From NCBI GenBank assembly GCA_029252685.1, contig JAQXAY010000149.1, positions 1 through 37,535 of the forward strand: a stretch of 37,535 bases of DNA, in the 5' to 3' direction. Source of the stretch: Saprospiraceae bacterium. GTDB taxonomy: Bacteria; Bacteroidota; Bacteroidia; Chitinophagales; Saprospiraceae. Below the pieces are notes generated by a model. The model was not told the DNA's origin. It did no database searches and worked only from the letters and a program-made list of their open reading frames with translations. Position 1 is the stretch's first letter; each line of letters begins with the position of its first letter. A program made the translations under genes and the position numbers. Below are positions 1-6,632 of this stretch, in pieces.

Positions 1-302
1 TACTCACAGAATCAACTGAAACCTCAGAAATAACTTCCTCAGTACTCACAGAATCAATTAAAACTCCAGAAACAACCTCCTCAGTGCTCACAGAATCAAT
101 TAAAACTCCAGAAACAACCTCCTCAGTGCTTACAGAATCAACTAAAACTTCAGAAACAACCTCCTCAGTACTCACAGAATCAACTAAAACTTCAGAAATA
201 ACCTCCTCAGTGCTCACATAATCAACTAAAACCTCAGAAATAACTTCCTCAGTGCTTACAGAATCAACTGAAACTAGGGGAACAGCTTTCTCTGTGCTTT
301 TA
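1..302. repeat. 42-bp tandem repeat array inside a coding region
   Basis: Units begin at 9, 51, 93, 135, 177, 219 and 261, exactly 42 bp apart, with a partial unit at the left edge. The 51 and 93 units differ at a single base. The 261 unit is degenerate. Forty-two is a multiple of three, so gain or loss of units keeps the reading frame (14 residues per unit). The array may continue beyond the window. Confidence 0.95.
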
Positions 303-778
303 GGAGCTAATAAACCAGAGGAAGTAACCTCCTTGAGATCTTTTTTAGTGCTTAAAATAGGAGAACTTTTAGATTTATTTATAACACTAGATTTTTCTTG
401 GCCTTGATCGAAATTAGTTTCAGAAGCGTACTCTTCATCAGAGGATATTGAATTTGATGCTTGTTCTATTAGCACAACAGGCTCATCATCATCAGCACAA
501 GGATCAACATCAGAATTTGCAATAAGCTCACTTGGTAAAACTACCTCATTACTATTTTCATCCTGTCCAGGATTCCATGCTCTAAATATCAATAGTCCGA
601 GAAAAACAAGCATTGCTGCACCTGATAAGAAAATCCACCAGATAGGCTTTGCCTCACTAGATGGTTCAACCTTTAGTTCTTCAGAAATATTATCCCACAA
701 GCCCTCTGCATCGAAATCATCCGAAGACATTTGTTCATTTTTGAACCTGTTCTTATATTCTTCTTCTAAAGGATTCAT
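1..778 (-). CDS. Single-pass membrane protein with 14-residue tandem repeats, probable sigma-factor partner (partial, 3' end off the window)
   Basis: The reading frame opens at an ATG (778-776) and stays open to the left edge, so the C-terminus is missing. The start lies one base after the stop codon of the ECF sigma gene, so the two are almost certainly co-transcribed. About 55 acidic cytoplasmic residues come first, including DDFDAEGLWDNISEEL. One membrane helix follows (starting PIWWIFLSGAAML), then an acidic, Ser/Glu-rich exported part. From about residue 160 this becomes a tandem 14-residue repeat with consensus VDSVSTEEVVSEVL. The topology (cytoplasmic segment, one helix, long exported tail) and the position right after a sigma gene fit an anti-sigma-like partner. 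I see no zinc-binding HxxxCxxC motif of classical zinc anti-sigma factors, so this role is inferred from context. Confidence 0.75.
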   Translation of the reverse strand, partial: MNPLEEEYKNRFKNEQMSSDDFDAEGLWDNISEELKVEPSSEAKPIWWIFLSGAAMLVFLGLLIFRAWNPGQDENSNEVVLPSELIANSDVDPCADDDEPVVLIEQASNSISSDEEYASETNFDQGQEKSSVINKSKSSPILSTKKDLKEVTSSGLLAPKSTEKAVPLVSVDSVSTEEVISEVLVDYVSTEEVISEVLVDSVSTEEVVSEVLVDSVSTEEVVSGVLIDSVSTEEVVSGVLIDSVSTEEVISEVSVDSVS

Positions 779-779
779 A

Positions 780-1334
780 TTACTTCTTTTTAGCTAATTT
801 GGATGGATTAATTGTTTGTTCATTCCACCTTAACCATACTCTTGCTCTGCTTAATCTTTTTCTAGATAATGTAGTCTCTATGGAGAGTATTTCTGCTATT
901 TCCTTATGATCATAACCCTCGATCACAAAAAGATTAAAGACATCTGAAAAATCTGGAGGCATATCCTTAAGCATTTTATTTAAAACAGCTTTTCGATCCT
1001 CCAACTGATACTTGGATTCATCCGGTTGTAAATGCCCTATAGATTCCAATGCTTCTGTTGGAAGTCCAATCACACGTTTATTCAGATTCAGACAGGTATT
1101 GATTGTGATTCTGGCAGCCCAGGATTTCAAGGCACCTTTTTGCTCTTCATAACACTCTATGGTCTTAAAAATCTTCACAAAACTTTCCTGTAGGGCATCC
1201 TTCTCATAAGAAGTATCCCTTAAATACCTGTTTACAATTGCTCTCAGATAGGGAAGCAGCATCGTGTACAAACGCTTTTGTGCATTTGAATCATTTTTTT
1301 TACAAGAATGTATGAGTGCTTCCTCTATATGCAT
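780..1334 (-). CDS. ECF-type RNA polymerase sigma factor
   Basis: The 184-residue product has the two-domain layout of sigma-70 family ECF factors. A region 2 at about residues 15-85 includes YLRDTSYEKDALQESFVKIF and a following SWAARITINTCLN segment. A region 4 helix-turn-helix at about 122-172 includes FVIEGYDHKEIAEIL and LSRKRLSRARVWLR. It would direct core polymerase to a small set of promoters. The gene sits 52 bp after a SprB-repeat lipoprotein gene and one base before a single-pass membrane protein gene. This is a typical Bacteroidota arrangement in which the membrane protein restrains the sigma factor. The turn between the two region 4 helices reads SIETTLSRKR rather than the more usual S-x-x-T-S-R-S-Q. 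The specific regulon cannot be told from sequence. Confidence 0.9.
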   Translation of the reverse strand: MHIEEALIHSCKKNDSNAQKRLYTMLLPYLRAIVNRYLRDTSYEKDALQESFVKIFKTIECYEEQKGALKSWAARITINTCLNLNKRVIGLPTEALESIGHLQPDESKYQLEDRKAVLNKMLKDMPPDFSDVFNLFVIEGYDHKEIAEILSIETTLSRKRLSRARVWLRWNEQTINPSKLAKKK

Positions 1335-1347
1335 TTTTATTTATTAA

Positions 1348-1381
1348 ACTGCACCATGCACATTGAAGTGCATGGTGCAGT
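1348..1381. other. Perfect 14-bp inverted repeat upstream of the sigma gene
   Basis: The arms ACTGCACCATGCAC (1348-1361) and GTGCATGGTGCAGT (1368-1381) are exactly complementary around a 6-base loop. The element lies between the SprB lipoprotein stop and the sigma start codon, 13 bases before the latter. On the transcribed (minus) strand it is followed by TTTAATAAATAAAA, which is not a clean U-run. It may be a weak terminator, an mRNA-stability hairpin, or a translation-control element. Confidence 0.6.
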
Positions 1382-1386
1382 GTATA

Positions 1387-2403
1387 TTATATTTCAATAG
1401 TCGCATAAGTTGTACAGCCTTCGTCATCTACAACCGTCAAGACATATTCTCCAACTGAATTAACCTCTATATTTGGAGTAGTTATACTGTCGTGAGCCCA
1501 TAGATAACTAAAGGGCGCTGTCCCACCAATAACTTGTGAGTAAATCGCTCCAGAACCTGGAGGTTGTTCAGCAAGTACCACATTAAACATGGAACAAGGA
1601 TCTGCCCCTAAGGTTACATTATAACCTGCTCCATACAAACAGCCTTCGGAATCAGTTACAGTCACCGAATAAAAGCCATTTTCTGGAGCAACAATTACAT
1701 TCGTTGTTTCTCCTGTAGACCATAGATAACTAAAAGGTGGTGTCCCACCAAATAAAATGCTTGCTTCAAGGTTACCTGAGCCAGCTGGAGTTTCACCTAT
1801 TACTGCATCAAACTGATTACATGGATTATCCAATACTACAGTTAAAGAATCAAAAGCACTGCACCCTAAGCCATCCATAACACTTAAGTAAACAAGAGTA
1901 CTGCTCGTTACAACTATATCCTGTGTAAACTGTGCTGTTGATGTTGAATTCGGAGCCCAAGTATAGGTATAAGGAAGTGTTCCACCTGTTACAGATGAGT
2001 ACAGATTTCCTGAACCAGGAGGCTGTTCAGTGATTATAGTAGATAAGCCATTACAAGGTATATTGATATTGACGACCTCAAAAGAATCATTGGCCACACA
2101 TCCCTCTACATCGGTAACTTCTATAGAATACCACCCTTTACTATTTGGGGTAATTTCCTGCGTAGTTTCACCAGTTGACCAAAGGTACGAATACGGTTGA
2201 GTTCCATCTGTAACTATTGAATTTAATAAGACTGTTGTTTGAAATGACTCGACCAACTCAACACTCATATTACAAATAACCACATCAGGATCATTATCAT
2301 CTTTATCAAGATCCGATATATCCATATTATCCGGCCCGCAAGCACTAAACACTAAAAGCAGAAATCCTGCTAAACTTAAATTTCTTAACAAACTGTAATT
2401 CAT
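1387..2403 (-). CDS. SprB-repeat lipoprotein
   Basis: I place the start at the ATG at 2403, because it is followed directly by a lipoprotein signal peptide with a lipobox ending FSAC (Cys22). An in-frame upstream start would add 11 residues before the signal. The 338-residue product is acidic after the Cys, then carries four SprB-type repeats (family PF13573). Each has the pattern GGT-x-P-[FY]-[ST]-Y-x-W followed about 30 residues later by V-x-D-x-x-G-C. Three of the linkers contain a P-x-GSGN/A phrase. SprB repeats are found in large Bacteroidota surface adhesins, including gliding-motility protein SprB. A short lipidated version is probably displayed at the cell surface. It lies upstream of the sigma gene in the same direction and may be part of the same unit. 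Confidence 0.85.
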   Translation of the reverse strand: MNYSLLRNLSLAGFLLLVFSACGPDNMDISDLDKDDNDPDVVICNMSVELVESFQTTVLLNSIVTDGTQPYSYLWSTGETTQEITPNSKGWYSIEVTDVEGCVANDSFEVVNINIPCNGLSTIITEQPPGSGNLYSSVTGGTLPYTYTWAPNSTSTAQFTQDIVVTSSTLVYLSVMDGLGCSAFDSLTVVLDNPCNQFDAVIGETPAGSGNLEASILFGGTPPFSYLWSTGETTNVIVAPENGFYSVTVTDSEGCLYGAGYNVTLGADPCSMFNVVLAEQPPGSGAIYSQVIGGTAPFSYLWAHDSITTPNIEVNSVGEYVLTVVDDEGCTTYATIEI

Positions 2404-2525
2404 TACTCTATTTTTTAAGATTGAAAAAACGATCAATTCGAATTGTTACACTCAGAATACACAGATCAATCTTAGGTGTGACACTTAGGTCAATATTTTT
2501 TTTGAGATAGAGGTATAAACTCGTT

Positions 2526-3092
2526 TTAGAAGGGTATAAGTTTTTTATTTTTTCGAATTAAAACTCCAAATCCGAGGCAGGCTAAAATATAAATGCCTAT
2601 AAAAATAAAATGTATCAAAGAGGGCTCGGCCCCTTGGAAGTCGCCATTCGCTCTGGCAACATATGTGATGATCATAACCAGACTTACATAATAAAAGTAG
2701 ACCAGTTGCAAGCCTCTTTTTAATCGATCGAACACCAAAGGTGCTGTGACGATCATACCATAGGCCAATGCTCCACCGACAAGTTTCACTGGAATCAGCT
2801 CAATCGAATTCATTAACACATTGGCAGCTAAAAATCCAAAATGAATTATATGAAGGATTGCAAATAATATCAGATTATAAAAAAAGGGACTTCTTCGTTC
2901 TACTTTGCCGCCTTTTAAATTAGCGTACAAAAAGAAAACCATTAAAAAAAGAACGGCAGATAACCTGCCCGTAAAGCGAGCCGAAAGACGAATAGCTTCA
3001 TTAAAATTCTCAGCAAAAAAATAAGACAACATAAAAATCATCAACTCGAGTAGTACTCCAGTCAAAATTAATTGCCTTAGGGATGTCTTCAT
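2526..3092 (-). CDS. Six-helix integral membrane protein of unknown function
   Basis: The 188-residue product has about six hydrophobic helices, near residues 8-26, 44-58, 70-92, 98-120, 128-146 and 159-180. The connecting loops are short and positively charged. A histidine pair in the third helix (ILHIIHFGF) and one at the start of the last helix (SLIHFIF) faintly recall the haem-ligating helices of ferric-reductase-like membrane domains. The resemblance is too weak to assign a function. The start is an ATG at 3092. It is followed by 78 bp before the rluE gene in the genomic order and is probably its own unit. Confidence 0.7.
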   Translation of the reverse strand: MKTSLRQLILTGVLLELMIFMLSYFFAENFNEAIRLSARFTGRLSAVLFLMVFFLYANLKGGKVERRSPFFYNLILFAILHIIHFGFLAANVLMNSIELIPVKLVGGALAYGMIVTAPLVFDRLKRGLQLVYFYYVSLVMIITYVARANGDFQGAEPSLIHFIFIGIYILACLGFGVLIRKNKKLIPF

Positions 3093-3170
3093 AGCTCTTA
3101 GTTTTTTTGCATGCCGTGTAATGCTATTCTAAGTTATCAAAAAAAGAGAATAATACTGATTTTCAAGGCA

Positions 3171-3755
3171 TTAAAAAAGATTAAAATGATCAACTTCTTT
3201 AACTGCCCCAATCTGCATATCGGAAAGCTGCACATTTCCTATTCGAACTCTGACCAAGCGAAGTACCGGAAATCCAACAGCAGCAGCCATTTTTCGGACC
3301 TGTCTGAATTTACCTTCACGAATACATACGGACATCCAAGAGGTAGGACCATGTCGCTCATCTCTAACTTTTCGTGCTCGTTCTCCAGTAAATGGTTCAT
3401 CTTCTACCCTAGAACAAACTGCCGGAAGTGTTCGATAAGTTTTACCCTTTATACTTATATCTACGCCCTTTTCTAAAGCATCCAATGCTTCGTCGGTAAC
3501 TAAGCCATCTACTTGTATGTAATACTCTTTTTCAATTTTCCTTCCGGTAACAAGAGCACTCAGCTTCCCATTGGTGGTTAGCAGAAGTAAACCTTCTGAG
3601 TCTTGATCCAAGCGCCCTACAGACATGACTCCATCGGGAAAATCGTGAAGTTCCCCCAATAACTTCTTGTTGGTCCTCCTTCTCTGATTATTGATAAATT
3701 GAGATAAATAACCATAAGGTTTGTAAATTATAAAATGTCTGTGCTGTTCCTCCAA
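3171..3755 (-). CDS. rluE: 23S rRNA pseudouridine synthase RluE
   Basis: The 194-residue product matches the RsuA/RluE group of pseudouridine synthases. The N-terminus has the KPYGYLSQF phrase. The catalytic motif is GRLDQDSEGL at residues 47-56, with Asp50 as the expected nucleophile. The C-terminal part carries GKFRQVRKMAAAVGFPVLRLVR. There is no S4 domain, as in RluE. E. coli RluE makes pseudouridine 2457 in 23S rRNA, and that specificity is inferred here by similarity. The start is a TTG at 3755: an in-frame TAA lies 15 codons upstream, and the next Met would remove the conserved N-terminal motif. Confidence 0.9.
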   Translation of the reverse strand: MEEQHRHFIIYKPYGYLSQFINNQRRRTNKKLLGELHDFPDGVMSVGRLDQDSEGLLLLTTNGKLSALVTGRKIEKEYYIQVDGLVTDEALDALEKGVDISIKGKTYRTLPAVCSRVEDEPFTGERARKVRDERHGPTSWMSVCIREGKFRQVRKMAAAVGFPVLRLVRVRIGNVQLSDMQIGAVKEVDHFNLF

Positions 3756-3766
3756 ACCTATAGATT

Positions 3767-4138
3767 TTAATTATCTGATTCCTCTCTATGCACTGCATCC
3801 ATAGAAAATGCTGGCATACAAAGCGCTATGTAATGACAGTCTCCGTCAAAAGGATTGGAATATTGTATTCGTGTACCTGCTTTGATCAAAATCGACTCTC
3901 CTGCAGCTACAATAATCTCTTCCCCTTCATCAATGATAAATTTCTTTTGTCCTTTAAAAACAAATGTCACCTCATCGAATTCTGGAGTCTGGTAGGGTTC
4001 CGACCAGCCCTGAGGAGCGATCATATGAGCCAGACTGAAATTCTTATCTTTTGTACTCGCCAAACCAAAGTGCTCTCGAATAGTCTTACCATCGGTTGTT
4101 GGAACCACAAAAGGTTGTGTTTGCTTGAAATATTTCAT
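3767..4138 (-). CDS. Single-domain cupin protein
   Basis: The 123-residue product is a small cupin-fold beta barrel. A first cupin segment surrounds PEFDEVTFVFKGQKKFIIDEG and a second surrounds GESILIKAGTRIQYSNP. The usual metal-binding histidines are largely missing: the first motif has Glu but no HxH, and the second has no clear His. It may therefore bind a small ligand without metal, or be non-catalytic. I prefer the ATG at 4138. A TTG 12 codons upstream is possible but starts inside the short gap to the next gene. The gene lies between a GNAT acetyltransferase and rluE in the same direction. Confidence 0.75.
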   Translation of the reverse strand: MKYFKQTQPFVVPTTDGKTIREHFGLASTKDKNFSLAHMIAPQGWSEPYQTPEFDEVTFVFKGQKKFIIDEGEEIIVAAGESILIKAGTRIQYSNPFDGDCHYIALCMPAFSMDAVHREESDN

Positions 4139-4176
4139 ATGCTTTATGTAAGTGAATCTATCGAAATAATACAAAT

Positions 4177-4680
4177 CTAAAACACCTTTCGCTGATAAAG
4201 GTTACAGGAAAAGTCTTCAAAATCCTTCGTTCCAACCTGATTAAAATTCTGATCTTCATAATATTTACATAATCTTGGATTGGAAGCGTTGCAATCAAGT
4301 CGAAGCCATAAGATGTTGCGCTTAGCCGCCATACTCAATATCCGATCAATTACTTGTAAACCAACACCTTTCCCACTAAAACTTGACCGTATGATTAGAG
4401 AATGGACATAAAGAGCAGATTCTTCCTGTTTGCCCCAGTAAAGTACATCCTCTTCCTGAATGCGGACCATACCAACGGTTCCCCATTCCTTATGTTCTAA
4501 AAAATAAAACTCGCCTTGCTCAAAACCTTCCTGCACCCATTCAAGGTCGGAGGCACTTGGTAATAACCAACACTTCCACTGATCTACTCCTTTTTCTTGG
4601 AGCATCTTTGCTACCTCTTCTAATAAAGTAAAGGCCTTAGACAAATCAGATAAATCTGCTCTTACAAATGCAAAGTCCAT
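4177..4680 (-). CDS. GNAT-family N-acetyltransferase
   Basis: The 167-residue product has the GNAT fold. Motif A, which binds the acetyl-CoA pyrophosphate, is at about residues 95-112 (SLIIRSSFSGKGVGLQVID, with G-K-G-V-G as the core). A downstream segment with NPRLCKYYEDQNFNQVGT is the usual motif B region. The substrate cannot be deduced. The start ATG at 4680 is only six bases from the stop of the sulfotransferase gene upstream, so these two genes are likely co-transcribed. Confidence 0.85.
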   Translation of the reverse strand: MDFAFVRADLSDLSKAFTLLEEVAKMLQEKGVDQWKCWLLPSASDLEWVQEGFEQGEFYFLEHKEWGTVGMVRIQEEDVLYWGKQEESALYVHSLIIRSSFSGKGVGLQVIDRILSMAAKRNILWLRLDCNASNPRLCKYYEDQNFNQVGTKDFEDFSCNLYQRKVF

Positions 4681-4686
4681 CTTTAC

Positions 4687-5340
4687 TTATTTATTCCAAA
4701 GCCCAAGTCGATCAATGTACCAGATTTTGATGGCATTCTTTATCCGTTTACGTATCAATTTAAAGCTATTCGCCCTTGGTTCCTGTTTCTTAGACCAGTT
4801 TGTTTTATTATAGTGAGGTAGGCTCTTTTCAGGCATAGGCTTATCCAAGAAAGGACAAAGTTTCTCCCAGCTCTCTCCTGCTGTAAAATCTATAATAATA
4901 AAATCATCCAGACGGTCTTTGAAGTACGCCTTTACCTCTTCATTGTGCTTTCTGTAAACTGCTATAGTGTTTTCCTTGTCGTCCATTGGAAGTCCCTTGC
5001 CTCTTCCATAAATCCATTCATGGTGTGCACTTCGCAAATCACCGATATGTCGATTTACAGAGCGGTACCACTTTTCTTCATCCCTAAGGGTGAGCACAAA
5101 CTTAGATCCAGGATATAAGCGATCCAAATCTTTATAAATATAATACCATGGTGTATCTTGAATAGCATCATACTTTCTTAGGATTCGATCAATCTTTCCC
5201 CAATCCTTTTTCAGAATAGGCAGCAATGCTCTTGGTGTAGCATCCTTCACGGTATATCCTAGTATCTTCAGCGACTCGCGCAGTGTAGATGTCCCGGTTT
5301 TTTGAAATCCAACGCCTATTACCAATGGTCTATTACTCAT
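4687..5340 (-). CDS. Sulfotransferase family protein
   Basis: The 217-residue product has the two signatures that bind PAPS in sulfotransferases. A 5'-phosphosulfate loop GFQKTGTSTL lies at residues 11-20. A 3'-phosphate segment LTLRDEEKWYRSV starts at residue 83, with Arg86 and Ser94 as likely ligands. The C-terminal part is basic. The short length and the Q-K-T-G-T-S-T loop place it with the P-loop sulfotransferases often found near glycan or natural-product genes. Neither acceptor nor pathway can be read from the neighbours. There is no signal peptide, so it is probably cytoplasmic. Confidence 0.85.
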   Translation of the reverse strand: MSNRPLVIGVGFQKTGTSTLRESLKILGYTVKDATPRALLPILKKDWGKIDRILRKYDAIQDTPWYYIYKDLDRLYPGSKFVLTLRDEEKWYRSVNRHIGDLRSAHHEWIYGRGKGLPMDDKENTIAVYRKHNEEVKAYFKDRLDDFIIIDFTAGESWEKLCPFLDKPMPEKSLPHYNKTNWSKKQEPRANSFKLIRKRIKNAIKIWYIDRLGLWNK

Positions 5341-5413
5341 CTTCCTATTCTTTTACTATAGTGTATTCAACAATGGCCGCAATATAGCACTTTTCATATT
5401 GAACAGATTTAGA

Positions 5414-5962
5414 TCACTGTCTAATCACATAATTACTATTATCCTTGAAAACAAAATATTGCTGTGGTAAGGAATTATAATCAAAATCTCCCCAGGTTGC
5501 AGAGAACTTTGTTGAATATTGCTGGATATATGATTTTCCATCAACATTAGGGGTCAATATAATTGAGGCAGACTCTTGATCCCTGCAAGTAGACAAAACC
5601 CATACTTCATAGGGAACTGCCCAGGTCATCATTAATGCTTCTTTATCAGCTTCTCGTTCCTTTAGTACTACTTTAGAGTTGGAATCTGACTTAACATCAT
5701 CAATAACTCCATATAGATAATCCACTCGCTCCTCATAAAAGTCATGCGTGTAATAGATATCTGCAAGGCGTATAACCACAACTAAGATTAATGCATAAGC
5801 AGCATAAGTCATTTTGAGCTTAGGCATTAAATCATATACCAGTGGGAATGCTATAAATATGGTCAAAGGCAAATACAAATTTTCTAGATAAAATTGATGT
5901 TCCCCTCCCGGATAAGGCATATTGACCAATAGCAGGTAAGCAATGAAAAATCCTCTGTCCAA
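5414..5962 (-). pseudogene. 3' remnant of a multi-pass membrane protein gene
   Basis: The open frame (182 codons) has no convincing start. An in-frame TGA precedes it, the first possible start is TTG at 5962, and the first ATG (5920) falls within what reads as a loop after a membrane helix. The protein begins in a hydrophobic segment (GFFIAYLLLVNM). It continues through NLYLPLTIFIAFPLVYDLMP and another helix (YAAYALILVVVIRLADIYY), then a soluble C-terminal part of about 110 residues. This looks like the last helices and tail of a larger membrane protein that lost its 5' part. The 100 bp upstream contain stops in all frames and no matching N-terminus. A short functional protein is possible but less likely. 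Confidence 0.6.
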
Positions 5963-6064
5963 GCATAAAACAGATCAAAAAATGAACCTCGGTTACCTAA
6001 TTTTAAATTACTTTTTATTCATACATATATAATTTAGATTAGTGTATAAACCAATCTAAACACC

Positions 6065-6559
6065 ATGTTTAAAATGAAATTCAAATTTATCTATCTAGCC
6101 CTTTTTACAAGCCTATTATTTTTATTTGCAAACGGAAGAGATACCAATCAAAAGGCAGCAGAAAACTTTTATAGTAATGATTATAAGGTTCACTTTGTGG
6201 TGCACAAAACAAAGAAAGCTAAAAAAGAAAATTTCTTAAAGCGAAAAATGAAACGGATCCAAAAAAAGGTGAAAAGACTTATTAAGAAATATGATGAAAT
6301 AAAAAAAGATAAGAAATCAGTAAGAAAAGTTACAGGTATTTTGCTACTCATTTTATTACTTTCCTTATTGATTGGTCCTATTTTAGCTTTACTAGCATTA
6401 AAATTCATTTTCGGTATGATAATTGGAGAAGTGCCAAGTTTTGGAGCTTCTGGAGGATCGGGAGGTGTAGGTGCTCTTTTAGTATTCATTTTATTGTTTC
6501 TAATAATATTAGCAATCGCTAATCGAGCTTCTAAAAAGAAGAAACTACAGAAAGGTTGA
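6065..6559 (+). CDS. Exported lysine-rich protein with two C-terminal membrane helices
   Basis: The 164-residue product begins with a signal-like hydrophobic stretch (IYLALFTSLLFLFA). A segment containing HFVVH and a strongly basic, probably helical stretch (residues 55-88, many Lys) follow. Two hydrophobic helices come next, separated by a Gly/Ser-rich loop (FGASGGSGGVGAL). It ends in a basic tail. I do not recognise a characterised family. The same order (signal-like helix, VHx segment, Lys-rich helix, two membrane helices, basic end) occurs in the C-terminal half of the protein at 11021-11761, so the two probably share a domain. An ATG three codons downstream is an alternative start. Confidence 0.7.
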   Translation: MFKMKFKFIYLALFTSLLFLFANGRDTNQKAAENFYSNDYKVHFVVHKTKKAKKENFLKRKMKRIQKKVKRLIKKYDEIKKDKKSVRKVTGILLLILLLSLLIGPILALLALKFIFGMIIGEVPSFGASGGSGGVGALLVFILLFLIILAIANRASKKKKLQKG

Positions 6560-6618
6560 TACTATTATTTTTTTTAGATCTTATACCTAAAACAAAAGCA
6601 AGATTAAAAAAGGAAAAG

Positions 6619-6632
6619 GAGCTACTTAGCTC
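6619..6632. terminator. Short GC-containing hairpin between convergent genes, possible terminator
   Basis: GAGCT (6619-6623) pairs with AGCTC (6628-6632) around ACTT. On the plus strand it is followed by ATTTTT, and on the minus strand by CCTTTTCCTTTTTT. It lies 60 bp after the plus-strand gene and overlaps the stop of the minus-strand hexosaminidase gene, so it could end both transcripts. The stem is only five pairs. Confidence 0.45.

Noticed and set aside
1-302. Regular repeats that could suggest a CRISPR array
   Set aside because: The 42-bp units are contiguous with no spacers and are in frame with the flanking coding sequence, so this is a protein repeat.
2451-2492. Short direct repeat CTTAGGT near 2471
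   Set aside because: Two 7-bp copies in a short AT-rich gap are expected by chance; no function is suggested.
3111-3476. Plus-strand open frame opposite rluE
   Set aside because: It is antisense to a well-recognised gene, has no family likeness and has unusual composition.
6190-6489. Minus-strand open frame opposite the lysine-rich membrane gene
   Set aside because: It is a shadow of the Lys- and Gly-rich plus-strand gene (Phe- and Pro-rich translation).
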